64,000 nt of DNA, from contig DATMRT010000054.1 of assembly GCA_035565975.1 (NCBI GenBank), forward strand, positions 9,880 to 73,879, in the 5' to 3' direction. The notes under the pieces were generated by a model. That model saw nothing but the letters and a program-made list of their open reading frames with translations, was not told the origin of the DNA and searched no databases. Positions 1 to 9,127 of the stretch are shown one piece after another (the first letter of the stretch is position 1; every line of letters starts with the position of its first letter). The DNA comes from Ga0077530 sp035565975. GTDB lineage: Bacteria > Pseudomonadota > Alphaproteobacteria > Rhizobiales > Hyphomicrobiaceae. The translations under genes were made by a program, and so were the position numbers.

Positions 1-381
1 TCGGATGCTCGCACGATCTCGGTTCAGGTCTGGGACAAGAGCCAGGTCGGCGCCGTCGACAAGGGCATCCGCGAGGCCAATCTCGGCCTCAATCCCATCG
101 TGGACGGCACGCTGCTGCGTCTGCCGGTGCCCGCGCTCAACGCCGAGCGGCGCCAGGAGCTGGTCAAGCTCGCCCACAAATATGCCGAGCATGCCAGGGT
201 CGGCATCAGGAATGTGCGCCGCGATGGTATGGACGTCCTGAAGAAACTCGAAAAAGATCACCAGATCAGCGAGGACGAGCAGCGCAAGAATTCGACAAAG
301 GTTCAGGAGCTGACGGACCGTCTGATCAAGGACATTGATCAAATGCTCGCCGTAAAGGAGACTGAGATCAAACAGGTTTGA
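1..381 (+). CDS. frr: Ribosome recycling factor, 3' part (truncated by window edge)
   Basis: The frame is open from base 1 and ends at a TGA at 379-381, giving 126 residues of the C-terminal two-thirds of ribosome recycling factor, which splits post-termination ribosomes together with EF-G. Recognisable stretches are VQVWDKSQVGAVDKGIREA near the start, then NLGLNPIVDGTLLRLPVP, then the long helical hairpin ending in DIDQMLAVKETEIKQV. The start codon lies outside the window. The position before uppS matches the usual alphaproteobacterial order pyrH-frr-uppS-cdsA. Confidence 0.96.
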   Translation, partial: SDARTISVQVWDKSQVGAVDKGIREANLGLNPIVDGTLLRLPVPALNAERRQELVKLAHKYAEHARVGIRNVRRDGMDVLKKLEKDHQISEDEQRKNSTKVQELTDRLIKDIDQMLAVKETEIKQV

Positions 382-587
382 CGCGGCCGGGGGCTAAGCA
401 AAGGGGCGCTGAGGCCCTGTGAATTCATTCCCATGCGCGCCGCCGCAGGCTATCGGTTCCATACCAAGGGGCGAGATCAACATCCTTGACCGATGACCAC
501 GGCTTCGCGCACAAACAATTTTTCCGCGCTCGGCTATTATTCTCGCCGATGCGGCGCCAATTCAGAACGGGGGCGCAATAAGGGCGG

Positions 588-1349
588 GTGAGCCAGCGCA
601 GCCAACAGCTTGGCCTTGTGGGTAGCGGCCCAGCGCTGCCGCGGCACGTCGCCATTATCATGGATGGCAACGGGCGTTGGGCGAACGGCCGCGGCTTGCC
701 GCGTCGTCTCGGCCATCGCATGGGCGTCGAAGCTGTCCGGCGCACGGTGCGCGCCGCGATCGAGCTGAAAATCCCCTATCTCACGCTCTTCAGCTTCTCT
801 TCGGAGAACTGGGCGCGCCCGGCGAGCGAGATCGATGATCTCATGGGGCTTCTCAAGCGCTTCATTCGGCGCGATCTTCACGAGCTGCATCGCTCGGGCG
901 TCGCAATCCGTGTGATCGGAGAGCGCGGGCGCGTGGATGGCGAGCTGCTGAGCCTAATCGACGAGGCGCAGACGCTCACCCGTAACAACCAGGCGCTGAC
1001 ATTGGTCATCGCCTTCAACTATGGTGCGCGGGCCGAGATCGCGTCTGCCGCGCGGCGGCTCGCGGAGCGTGTGCGTCGCGGCGAGATCGATCCTGGTGCC
1101 GTGACGGAATCGTCGCTCGCCCAGGAGCTGGAGACTGCCGGCGTGCCCGATCCCGATCTCCTGATCCGTACGAGCGGCGAGCAGCGCCTTTCGAACTTCC
1201 TGCTCTGGCAGGCCGCGTATGCGGAGCTCGTGTTCATGGACGTCAAATGGCCGGATTTCGGGCGCGATCAGCTTCTCGAAGCCATTTCGATCTTCCAGGC
1301 GCGCGACCGGCGATTTGGGGGGCTGGCGAAAGAGGTGCTCGACTCATGA
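588..1349 (+). CDS. uppS: Undecaprenyl diphosphate synthase (isoprenyl transferase)
   Basis: This cis-prenyltransferase condenses isopentenyl diphosphate onto farnesyl diphosphate to make the C55 carrier lipid for peptidoglycan and O-antigen. The 253-residue product has the signature IIMDGNGRWA, with the catalytic Asp at about residue 26, and the C-terminal pair RTSGEQRLSNF and WQAAYAEL that binds substrate. Length is normal for the family. The GTG start at 588 follows a weak AGGGCGG-type ribosome site. The gene follows frr after about 200 bases and is followed by cdsA, so it probably heads the envelope-biosynthesis operon. Confidence 0.96.
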   Translation: MSQRSQQLGLVGSGPALPRHVAIIMDGNGRWANGRGLPRRLGHRMGVEAVRRTVRAAIELKIPYLTLFSFSSENWARPASEIDDLMGLLKRFIRRDLHELHRSGVAIRVIGERGRVDGELLSLIDEAQTLTRNNQALTLVIAFNYGARAEIASAARRLAERVRRGEIDPGAVTESSLAQELETAGVPDPDLLIRTSGEQRLSNFLLWQAAYAELVFMDVKWPDFGRDQLLEAISIFQARDRRFGGLAKEVLDS

Positions 1350-1392
1350 TGGCCAACGCCCGGATGCCGGAGAGTGCGCGAAGGATGCCGGC

Positions 1393-2238
1393 GTGACGGA
1401 AGGCGAGACGCCCAAGCCTGCCGGAACTCCTATGCGAGATCTCGGTCTGCGCATTGCCTCGGCCGCGGCGCTGGCGGTTGTCGTGCTCGGCGCGCTTTGG
1501 GCCGGTGTTCTGCCCTTTGCGATCGTGGTCGGGATTGTCGGCGTCCTCGTCGCGTGGGAGTGGGGGCGTATCGTCCGATCGGCCGGCGTCGATGCTATTC
1601 TCATCATCCAGGCGACGGCCGTCGCCGCCGGCGTGCTGCTGTCGGCCTGGGGGCTCGCCGGCTTGGGGGTCATTCTCGTTCTGGTCGCAGCGATCATCTC
1701 GGCGCTCCTGGCGTTCGGCGAGCGCGGGCACATGGCGGCTTTCGGAGCGCTCTATGCGGGGCTTCCGGCCGTGGCGCTGGTCTGGTTCCATCATGGAGCC
1801 TTGGGCTTCCTGGCTGCGCTCTTCTTGCTGCTCGCGGTATGGGCCACGGATACAGGCGCCTACTTTGCGGGCCGTCTGATCGGGGGGCCGAAACTGCTGC
1901 CGCGAATCTCGCCAAACAAGACCTGGAGCGGTCTTGCGGGGGGGATTATTGCAGGCGGCCTCGTCGGCCTCGTGCTCGCGCTTGTGCGGCCTGAGCTGTC
2001 CGTGGGGTACATGATGGTCGCCGGCGCCTTGCTCGGCGTTGTGTCGCAGGCTGGCGATCTGCTGGAATCGGCGCTGAAACGCGAGTATGGGGTCAAGGAT
2101 GCGAGCACGCTGATCCCGGGTCACGGCGGCTTTATGGACCGGATCGACGGATTGGCCGCTGCGGTGGTCGTGTCGGCGATCTATGCGGCGGCGGTTGATA
2201 TTCAGGCGCCGGCTCGCGCTCTGCTCGGATTGAATTGA
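1393..2238 (+). CDS. cdsA: Phosphatidate cytidylyltransferase (CDP-diglyceride synthase)
   Basis: Makes CDP-diacylglycerol from phosphatidic acid and CTP at the inner membrane. The 281-residue protein is strongly hydrophobic, with several transmembrane stretches, and ends with the family signature around residues 190-270: SPNKTWSGLAGG, then SQAGDLLESALKRE, then DASTLIPGHGGFMDRIDG. The open frame extends far upstream into uppS, but I chose the GTG at 1393 because GAAGGA (1379-1384) lies 8 bases before it; ATG 1432 is an alternative. It overlaps the start region of dxr, so translational coupling is likely. Confidence 0.94.
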   Translation: MTEGETPKPAGTPMRDLGLRIASAAALAVVVLGALWAGVLPFAIVVGIVGVLVAWEWGRIVRSAGVDAILIIQATAVAAGVLLSAWGLAGLGVILVLVAAIISALLAFGERGHMAAFGALYAGLPAVALVWFHHGALGFLAALFLLLAVWATDTGAYFAGRLIGGPKLLPRISPNKTWSGLAGGIIAGGLVGLVLALVRPELSVGYMMVAGALLGVVSQAGDLLESALKREYGVKDASTLIPGHGGFMDRIDGLAAAVVVSAIYAAAVDIQAPARALLGLN

Positions 2239-2243
2239 GCGCT

Positions 2244-3470
2244 ATGCAGAATGCATCGGCCATCGACCTCGAGGCGGCGCCCGCCGAGTTTGGGCAGGAG
2301 GGGCCGCGCCGCATCAGCATCCTCGGCGCGACGGGGTCGGTCGGCACGAGTACCCTCGATCTCATCGCGCGCCATGGCGAGGCATTCGAGATCGACACGC
2401 TCACGGCCCAGACGAATGTCGCGGCCCTTGCCGATCTCGCTCTGAAGCACCGCGCGCGCCTCGCGGTGATCGGCAATGAGCAAGGTTACGAAGAGCTCAA
2501 GGCGCGGCTTGCCGGCAGCGGCATCGAGGTGGCGGCCGGTCCGGCAGCCCTGATCGAGGCGGCATCGCGGCCGGTGGACTGCGTGATGGCTGCGATTGTC
2601 GGCGCAGCGGGCCTGAGGCCCACATTTGCCGCTGCCCGGGCCGCGCGCCGGGTCGCGCTCGCCAACAAGGAGTGCCTGGTCTCGGCAGGCGCCGTTTTCA
2701 TGGCGGCGATCAAGGAATCGGGAGTCGAACTGCTGCCGGTGGATTCGGAGCACTCGGCGGCGCTGCAGGCCATCGGCAGCCACGATCCGAAGTTTATCGA
2801 GAGGATCGTGCTCACGGCTTCGGGCGGGCCATTCCGCACCTGGACGGCAGAACAGCTTGCGACCGCGACGCCCGAGCAGGCTGCCCGCCATCCGAACTGG
2901 TCCATGGGGCGCAAGATCACCGTCGATTCGGCGACCCTGATGAACAAGTGCCTCGAGCTCATCGAGGCCTATCACCTGTTCCCGGTGGAGGCCGATCAAC
3001 TCGCGGTGGTCGTGCATCCGCAATCTATCGTGCACTGCCTGGTCGAGTTCGCCGACGGCTCCGTCGTAGCCCAGATGGCCAATCCCGACATGCGCACACC
3101 GATCGCGCTGAGCCTTGCCTGGCCCGCCCGCATGGCGGCGCCGACCATGCGGCTCGACCTCGTTCGCCTTGGCGCGCTGACCTTCGAGGCCCCGGACGAG
3201 AAGCGCTTTCCCGCCCTCGGGCTCGCGCGGCGCACCATAGAGCTCGGCGGCACCGCCGGCGCCGTGCTCAATGCTGCCAACGAGGTGGCGGTCGATGCCT
3301 TCATGGAGCGGCAGATCCCGTTCCCGGCCATCGCTGCCCTGGCCAGCGACGCCCTCGAAGCCGCCACGCGACAGGGGCAGGTATGGGAGCCGGCGGGGCT
3401 CGACGACGTGATCGCGGCGGACGAGGAAGGCCGCGCGCTGGCACGCCGCTTGCTGCGGCGGTATAGTTAG
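2244..3470 (+). CDS. dxr: 1-deoxy-D-xylulose 5-phosphate reductoisomerase
   Basis: Second enzyme of the non-mevalonate isoprenoid pathway: NADPH-dependent conversion of DXP to MEP. The 408-residue product has the N-terminal nucleotide fold ISILGATGSVGTSTLDLI, the ANKECLVSAG segment, the metal and substrate region PVDSEHSAALQ, and GRKITVDSATLMNKCLE. The ATG at 2244 is 5 bases beyond the cdsA stop; a TTG at 2235 overlapping that stop is an alternative start. Being next to uppS it supplies precursors to the same branch of metabolism. Confidence 0.96.
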   Translation: MQNASAIDLEAAPAEFGQEGPRRISILGATGSVGTSTLDLIARHGEAFEIDTLTAQTNVAALADLALKHRARLAVIGNEQGYEELKARLAGSGIEVAAGPAALIEAASRPVDCVMAAIVGAAGLRPTFAAARAARRVALANKECLVSAGAVFMAAIKESGVELLPVDSEHSAALQAIGSHDPKFIERIVLTASGGPFRTWTAEQLATATPEQAARHPNWSMGRKITVDSATLMNKCLELIEAYHLFPVEADQLAVVVHPQSIVHCLVEFADGSVVAQMANPDMRTPIALSLAWPARMAAPTMRLDLVRLGALTFEAPDEKRFPALGLARRTIELGGTAGAVLNAANEVAVDAFMERQIPFPAIAALASDALEAATRQGQVWEPAGLDDVIAADEEGRALARRLLRRYS

Positions 3471-3570
3471 CCGACGGTTAACCCTGGCAGGATGCCTCAG
3501 TTCCCTGCCGGCCGCCTCTGCTCAGCCCATAAGGGCTTGATCTGAAAAAGAACATCAGGAGTACCGCCCC

Positions 3571-4707
3571 TTGGACCTGATCTGGAGTTTCCTGTCCGTA
3601 CTGCTGCCCTTTCTCTTTGTGCTGACCGTTGTCGTCTTCATCCACGAACTCGGGCACTTCATCGTGGCGCGCTGGTGCGGCGTGAAAGTGCAAGCGTTTT
3701 CAATAGGCTTTGGCCGCGAGATCTGGGGCTTCAACGATCGCCACGGCACGCGCTGGCGGCTCGCGTGGATCCCGCTCGGCGGCTACGTGAAGTTCGTGGA
3801 CGACGAGAACGGGGCGAGCGTGCCGTCCCGGGACAGCCTGGCGCGTATGAGCCAGGAGGAGCGCCAGGGCGCGTTCCAAACCAAGTCGCTCGGCCGGCGG
3901 GCGGCTATCGTCGCCGCGGGGCCGATTGCCAACTTCCTGCTAGCAATCGCGATTTTCGCGGGGATCTTCGCCACCGTCGGCGTGCAGATCACGAGCGCCA
4001 AGATCGACGAGGTGATCGCGGACGGCCCGGCGGCGCGGGCCGGCTTCCAGGCCGGCGACGTGATCGTCGCCATCGACGGCTCGCCGATCAAGAGCTTCCA
4101 GGAGATGCAGCGGGTCGTGTCCACAAGCGCCGACCAGCCGCTGAATTTCGAGATCAATCGTGGCGGGCTCCGGATGAACCTGACCGCGACGCCCGATCGG
4201 CGCGAGCACGAGGATCGGTTCGGCAACAAGATCCGCGTTGGCGTGATCGGCATCCGCCGCACCATGCAGCCGCAGGATCTCGAATATCAACGTCATGGTG
4301 TGCTCGACTCGCTTGTGCTCGGGGTGCGCGAAACCCAGTTCGTGATCAGCCGCACGCTCGGCTATTTGAGGGACGTGGTTCTGGGACGCGAAGCCGCCGA
4401 TCAGCTCGGAGGCCCGATCCGGATCGCGGAGGTCTCGGGACAGGTGGCCAGCAGCGGCTTCGTCCCCCTGCTGAACCTGACCGCGATCCTGTCGGTCAGC
4501 ATCGGCCTGCTGAACCTCTTCCCGATCCCGTTGCTCGATGGCGGCCACCTCATGTTCTATCTCATGGAGGCCATACGCCGTAAGCCGCTCAGCGAGCGCA
4601 CGCAGGAGATTGGTTTCAGGATCGGATTGAGCTTGGTGCTTATGCTGATGATTTATGCGACATTCAACGATCTTCCGATCGTCAGAAAATGGATCGGCCT
4701 GGGGTGA
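3571..4707 (+). CDS. rseP: RIP zinc metalloprotease RseP (site-2 protease family)
   Basis: Membrane-embedded protease that performs regulated intramembrane cleavage, typically of anti-sigma factors in envelope stress control. The 378-residue protein has HELGH at residues 25-29 inside the first membrane helix, a single PDZ domain (about residues 120-200, GPAARAGFQAGDVIVAIDG), and the second metal-site motif NLFPIPLLDGGHLMF near the C-terminus. The TTG start at 3571 is supported by CAGGAGT at 3556-3562. Enteric RseP usually has two PDZ domains; the one here is shorter, as is common in alphaproteobacteria. Confidence 0.95.
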   Translation: MDLIWSFLSVLLPFLFVLTVVVFIHELGHFIVARWCGVKVQAFSIGFGREIWGFNDRHGTRWRLAWIPLGGYVKFVDDENGASVPSRDSLARMSQEERQGAFQTKSLGRRAAIVAAGPIANFLLAIAIFAGIFATVGVQITSAKIDEVIADGPAARAGFQAGDVIVAIDGSPIKSFQEMQRVVSTSADQPLNFEINRGGLRMNLTATPDRREHEDRFGNKIRVGVIGIRRTMQPQDLEYQRHGVLDSLVLGVRETQFVISRTLGYLRDVVLGREAADQLGGPIRIAEVSGQVASSGFVPLLNLTAILSVSIGLLNLFPIPLLDGGHLMFYLMEAIRRKPLSERTQEIGFRIGLSLVLMLMIYATFNDLPIVRKWIGLG

Positions 4708-4870
4708 ATTAGGGCCGGTGCGTTATTCTTGCCACTTCCATCATGGAGGGTGAATCGTTAATTAAGTTCAGTCGGGTGTCGGCGTTTCCTGGGGGAGAAC
4801 CATGGGCGCCGAGAGTGCCGGTGGGGACCGGCCGACGTGGGTACCCGATAGGGAGACCACGCACACGAAA

Positions 4871-4908
4871 GGCGCAGCACGACTAAAGCCGGGCGCTGCG
4901 CCGCTTTT
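4871..4908 (+). terminator. Hairpin with short T-tract between rseP and bamA
   Basis: GGCGCAGC at 4871-4878 is the exact reverse complement of GCTGCGCC at 4895-4902, with a 16-base loop and GCTTTT following. It could act as a weak terminator or attenuator ahead of bamA. The T-tract is short, so function is uncertain. Confidence 0.45.
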
Positions 4909-4946
4909 GGGGGAACGGCAAGAAAAGGCAGACGACAAGGATGCCG

Positions 4947-7355
4947 ATGTTGCGGAAGTTGGGGATTGGGGGATCTTCGATCGCGCTTGTGCTGGCGCTT
5001 TTGGCCCCCCTCGCGATGACAGTTGCGGGGGGCTTTGGGCTGATTGCCGTCGAAGCGCAGGCGCAGGATCTGCGCGTACGCGAGATCCAGGTCGCGGGCA
5101 ACCGCCGCGTAGAACCCGAGACAGTGCGGTCGTACCTGCGCTTCTCTGTTGGTGACGTGTATAGTGAAGCACGCGCCAACCAGTCGATCACGGCGCTCTT
5201 CGCCACCGGGCTGTTCTCGGATGTGCGAATCGATCGGAGCGGTGGCACGGTGACCGTCACCGTGGTCGAGAACCCGGTGATCAACCAGATCGCCTTCGAG
5301 GGTAACAAGCAGGTCGATAAGGCGACGCTCGAGACCGAGGTGCAGCTCAAGCCGCGCTCCGTTTACACGCGCGCCAAGGTGCAGGCCGACGTCCAGCGCA
5401 TTCTCGACGTCTATCGCCGCCAGGGCCGCTTCGCCGCGACCGTCGAGCCCAAGATCATCGAGCTCGATCATGGTCGCGTGAACCTCGTCTTCGAGATCAA
5501 CGAGGGCGGTGCGACCAAGGTCAAGAGCATCCAGTTCGTTGGGAACCGGTACTTCTCCGACTCGCAGTTGCGCGACATCGTGACGACCACGCAGGAGAGC
5601 TGGTTCGACTTCCTCAAGGGGACGGCGTTCTACGATCCCGACCGCCTGAACCTCGATCGCGAGCTGCTGCGCCAGTACTACCTGAAGAACGGCCACGCCG
5701 ACGTGCGCGTGGTTGCTGCGGACGTCCATCTCGATCGCGACGGTTCGGGCTTCTTCGTCACCTTTGTGATCGAGGAGGGTGAACCCTACACATTCGGCGA
5801 CGTGCGCATCGAGAGCAAGATTCCCGGTCTCGATACCGGCGATCTCTCAAGCTACATCGTCACGCACCCTGGCGAGACATTCAACGCCGCCGAGATCGAC
5901 AAATCCGTCGAGAAGCTGACGCTCGTGCTGACGGAGCGCGGCGTGACGTTCGCGCGCGTTCGCCCGCGCGCCGATCGCGATGCGGTCGGTCGCGTGATCG
6001 CGCTGACGTATGTGATCGACGAGGGCCCGCGCATCTACGTGGAGCGCATCAACGTCATCGGCAATCTGCGCACGCGCGACTACGTGATCCGGCGTGAGTT
6101 CCGGCTCGCTGAGGGCGATGCCTACAACCCGCTGCTGGTCGATTCTGCGAAGAAGCGCCTGCAGAACCTGGGCCTGTTCAAGGGCGTCGACATCAAACGG
6201 CGGCCGGGCTCGGCTGAGGATCGCGTCATACTCGACGTGACCGTGGTCGAACAGCCGACGGGCGAGATCTCGTTCGGGGCGGGCTACTCCACGCAGGAAG
6301 GCATCATCGGCGACATCGGCTTCACCGAGCGCAACTTCATGGGCAAGGGCCAGTTCCTGCGCTTGAAGCTCGGCGGCTCGCTGGAGCGCATGCAGGTCGA
6401 TCTGAGCTTCACCGAGCCGCGGTTCCTGGATCGCGATCTCTCGGCTGGCTTCGATCTGTTCTATCGCATCACGCAGAAGTATGACTTCCAGCCCTTCGAG
6501 CACACGCGGGCCGGCGGCACCGTTCGCCTTGGCGCACCGCTCTCCGAGTACCTCTGGCTGAACACGAGCTACACGCTCAGCTACGACCAAATGAGTGACA
6601 TCGATAGGGGCGCCTCGCGTGCCATTATCGAAGCGGCGGGAGGATTCGATCCCGTTACGGGCAGGCCTAGGGACTTCGACTACTGGACATCGGCTATCGG
6701 CACCTCGCTGACGTACGATAGACGCAACCACACCAAGACGCCGACCTCCGGCTACTATCTGAATGGTGGCGTCGATTTTGCGGGCGCTGGCGGCGATGTG
6801 CAGTACGTCCGCTTCCAGGGTGAGGCGCGCTACTACTATCCGATCACCGAGCGGATCACGTTCGTCGGACGTGTCGCGGGCGGCCATATCATGGGCTGGG
6901 GCGGTGATGAGGTCCGGCTGCTCGACCAGTTCTACAAGGGCGGCGAGACCATCCGCGGCTTCGATCGCATCGGTATCGGCGCGCGCGACCTGACCACGGA
7001 CGACAGCCTTGGCGGCCACACGTATTATGTTGGCACGGCCGAGGTGCGGTTCCCGATCCCGTTCGTGCCGGATGAGCTCGGCATTTCGGGCGCCGTCTTC
7101 GTGGATGCGGGTTCGCTGTTCGGCATCTCGAATAGCGTGAAGAAACTTAACGGCCAGCCCGAAGATCCCATCAATGATCCGACAGGTCCGGTAGTCAATA
7201 TCAAGGACGGCGCTGGAATCCGCGTGTCGGCCGGCTTCGGCATCATGTGGAATTCGCCGCTCGGCCCGCTGCGCGGTGACTTTGGCTGGGCCTTGGTCAA
7301 GGAAGACTACGACAAGGAGCAGGTCTTCCGCTTTGGTGCCAGCACCCGCTTCTGA
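4947..7355 (+). CDS. bamA: Outer membrane protein assembly factor BamA
   Basis: Central component of the BAM complex that folds beta-barrel proteins into the outer membrane. The 802-residue product has a hydrophobic signal peptide (cleavage probably after VEAQA), five POTRA repeats over about residues 35-430, and a C-terminal barrel ending in FGASTRF with the terminal Phe expected of outer-membrane barrels. The barrel contains the conserved GGETIRGFDR segment. ATG 4941 is also in frame, but AAGG at 4937-4940 touches it, while it is 6 bases from ATG 4947, so I prefer 4947. Located between rseP and lpxD as in most proteobacteria. Confidence 0.96.
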   Translation: MLRKLGIGGSSIALVLALLAPLAMTVAGGFGLIAVEAQAQDLRVREIQVAGNRRVEPETVRSYLRFSVGDVYSEARANQSITALFATGLFSDVRIDRSGGTVTVTVVENPVINQIAFEGNKQVDKATLETEVQLKPRSVYTRAKVQADVQRILDVYRRQGRFAATVEPKIIELDHGRVNLVFEINEGGATKVKSIQFVGNRYFSDSQLRDIVTTTQESWFDFLKGTAFYDPDRLNLDRELLRQYYLKNGHADVRVVAADVHLDRDGSGFFVTFVIEEGEPYTFGDVRIESKIPGLDTGDLSSYIVTHPGETFNAAEIDKSVEKLTLVLTERGVTFARVRPRADRDAVGRVIALTYVIDEGPRIYVERINVIGNLRTRDYVIRREFRLAEGDAYNPLLVDSAKKRLQNLGLFKGVDIKRRPGSAEDRVILDVTVVEQPTGEISFGAGYSTQEGIIGDIGFTERNFMGKGQFLRLKLGGSLERMQVDLSFTEPRFLDRDLSAGFDLFYRITQKYDFQPFEHTRAGGTVRLGAPLSEYLWLNTSYTLSYDQMSDIDRGASRAIIEAAGGFDPVTGRPRDFDYWTSAIGTSLTYDRRNHTKTPTSGYYLNGGVDFAGAGGDVQYVRFQGEARYYYPITERITFVGRVAGGHIMGWGGDEVRLLDQFYKGGETIRGFDRIGIGARDLTTDDSLGGHTYYVGTAEVRFPIPFVPDELGISGAVFVDAGSLFGISNSVKKLNGQPEDPINDPTGPVVNIKDGAGIRVSAGFGIMWNSPLGPLRGDFGWALVKEDYDKEQVFRFGASTRF

Positions 7356-7380
7356 TCCGAGCACTCTGAACATTTGACAC

Positions 7381-7416
7381 ATAGCAGCGCGTGCCTTCGG
7401 GGCACGCGTTTGCTAT
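7381..7416 (+). terminator. Long hairpin downstream of bamA
   Basis: CGCGTGCC (7388-7395) pairs with GGCACGCG (7401-7408) around a 5-base loop containing TTCGG. The outer arms ATAGCA (7381-7386) and TGCTAT (7411-7416) also pair exactly, giving a 14-bp interrupted stem with a TTT inside the right arm. It starts 25 bases after the bamA stop and probably limits read-through into lpxD or stabilises the bamA 3' end. Confidence 0.6.
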
Positions 7417-7499
7417 ATGGGGCCAGCGCTTCGGCCCTCGGGCCGCAGCCCTTTGACACAAGCTGCCAATTGGCCGCCATTTGGAAGGTGCCCCGGCGC

Positions 7500-8570
7500 A
7501 TGGAGCATCCAGGTTTCTTCGAGCGAGCCGGACCCTTTACCGCGGCCGAGATCGCGGGACGGATCGGCGCGACACTCCGGTCCGGCGACGACGCCGGCCG
7601 GCCCCTCAGCGACCTGCGCCCGTTGGGCGAGGCCGGCGGCGCGCACCTCACGTTCGTCGATAACCGCAAGTATCTCGAGCAGCTCGCCTCGACCCGTGCG
7701 GCCGCCTGCATCATCGCGCCGGCCTTTGCCGAGCGGTTGCCGGCCGGCGTCGTGGCACTGCTAATGCCGGCGCCCTACCGCGGCTTCGCGCTCGCCCTGC
7801 AGGCTTTCTATCCGAGCTCCCTGAAGCCCAAGACGGCCGACAGCGATGCGCGCGAGGCCGGCGCCGCCCCCATCCATCCGACGGCCCGCATTGAACCGGG
7901 CGCGATCATCGAGCCCGGGGCCGTGGTCGGCCGCGAGGCCTGGATCGGCCAAGGGACGACCGTCGCTGCCGGCGCACTCGTCGGCTACCGGGTAACCGTC
8001 GGGCGTGATTGCTACATCGGGCCTGGAACCACGCTGACCCACGCGCTCGTCGGCGACCGGGTGATCCTCCACGCCGGGGTGCGCATCGGCCAGGACGGCT
8101 TCGGATTCGCCATGGGGGCCGGGGGGCACCTCAAGGTGCCGCAGATCGGTCGCGTGATCATTCAGGATGACGTTGAAATCGGGGCCAATTCCTGCGTCGA
8201 TCGGGGGGCTCTTAAGGATACCGTCATCGGCGAGGGCACGAAAATTGATAATCTGGTGCAGATCGGGCACAACGTCGTCATCGGACGGCGGTGCGTGATC
8301 GTCGCCCAGACCGGCCTCGCTGGCTCTTCCATGCTGGAGGACTTCGTGGTCATGGGCGGGCAGTCTGGCGTTGCCGGCCACCTGAAGGTTGGCGCCGGCG
8401 CCCAGATCGCGGGATCCTCGCACGTCACCGAGAATGTGCCGCCGCGATCGCGGATGATCGGCACGCCCGCCGTACCGATCCGCGAATGGACGCGCGAGCG
8501 GGTCACGCTGCGCCGCCTCGCCAAAGAGCGGGCGGCGAGCGCGGACTCGGAGGGCGGCGAGGAGGTCTGA
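7500..8570 (+). CDS. lpxD: UDP-3-O-acylglucosamine N-acyltransferase
   Basis: Third acylation step of lipid A biosynthesis: transfers a 3-hydroxyacyl chain from ACP to the 2-amino group. The 356-residue protein has an N-terminal uridine-binding domain (about residues 1-115) and a left-handed beta-helix made of hexapeptide repeats (about 125-320). The catalytic His is in NLVQIGHNVVIG (His257). The open frame extends back to 7374, but ATG 7500 starts the conserved sequence and follows GGAAGGTG at 7481-7488. It heads the lpxD-fabZ-lpxA-lpxI-lpxB cluster. Confidence 0.95.
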   Translation: MEHPGFFERAGPFTAAEIAGRIGATLRSGDDAGRPLSDLRPLGEAGGAHLTFVDNRKYLEQLASTRAAACIIAPAFAERLPAGVVALLMPAPYRGFALALQAFYPSSLKPKTADSDAREAGAAPIHPTARIEPGAIIEPGAVVGREAWIGQGTTVAAGALVGYRVTVGRDCYIGPGTTLTHALVGDRVILHAGVRIGQDGFGFAMGAGGHLKVPQIGRVIIQDDVEIGANSCVDRGALKDTVIGEGTKIDNLVQIGHNVVIGRRCVIVAQTGLAGSSMLEDFVVMGGQSGVAGHLKVGAGAQIAGSSHVTENVPPRSRMIGTPAVPIREWTRERVTLRRLAKERAASADSEGGEEV

Positions 8571-8620
8571 GCGGCCGGGCGTTGGGCAGGATTTTGATTT
8601 CGAGGATGTGGTGAGTGGTC

Positions 8621-9127
8621 ATGCAAGAGACGATCGAGACCGGGAAGAAGCTCGGCAGTGCTGACATCGCGCGGGTGATGAAGCTGCTGCCGCACCGCTA
8701 TCCGTTTCTCCTCATCGACCGCCTTCAGGACATGGACGGCGACGAGAGCTGCGTCGGCATCAAGAACGTCACGATCAACGAGCCGTTCTTCCAAGGGCAC
8801 TTTCCGCAGTTCCCGGTGATGCCGGGAGTGCTGATCATCGAGGGACTGGCGCAGACCGCCGGCGCCCTTTGCGTCGCGAGCCTCGGCGAGGACTACAATC
8901 CGCAGGTCGTCTATTTCATGGGGATCGACAAGGCGAAGTTCCGCCGGCCGGTAGTGCCCGGCGATCAACTCCACTATCATGTCCGCAAGCTCCGCAGCCG
9001 TGGACGCGTGTGGCGGTTCTACGGTGAGGCGCGGGTCAATGGTCACGTCGTGGCGGAGGCGGAGGTCAGCGCAATGATCGCGGACTCGGCTGAAGCACGC
9101 GCCTTCGCGGCTCAAAAGAATGCCTGA
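8621..9127 (+). CDS. fabZ: 3-hydroxyacyl-ACP dehydratase FabZ
   Basis: Dehydrates 3-hydroxyacyl-ACP in fatty acid elongation and competes with LpxA and LpxD for the same substrate. The 168-residue hotdog-fold protein has the catalytic His in LLPHRYPFLLIDR (His25) and the catalytic Glu in MPGVLIIEGLAQTAG (Glu74). I chose ATG 8621; a GTG at 8615 is in frame. The gene overlaps lpxA by 8 bases, which implies coupled translation. Confidence 0.96.
   Translation: MQETIETGKKLGSADIARVMKLLPHRYPFLLIDRLQDMDGDESCVGIKNVTINEPFFQGHFPQFPVMPGVLIIEGLAQTAGALCVASLGEDYNPQVVYFMGIDKAKFRRPVVPGDQLHYHVRKLRSRGRVWRFYGEARVNGHVVAEAEVSAMIADSAEARAFAAQKNA

Noticed and set aside
5847..7382. Open frame of about 500 codons on the minus strand within bamA
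   Set aside because: It is fully antisense to the bamA barrel, shows no recognisable domain, and has no plausible upstream signal.
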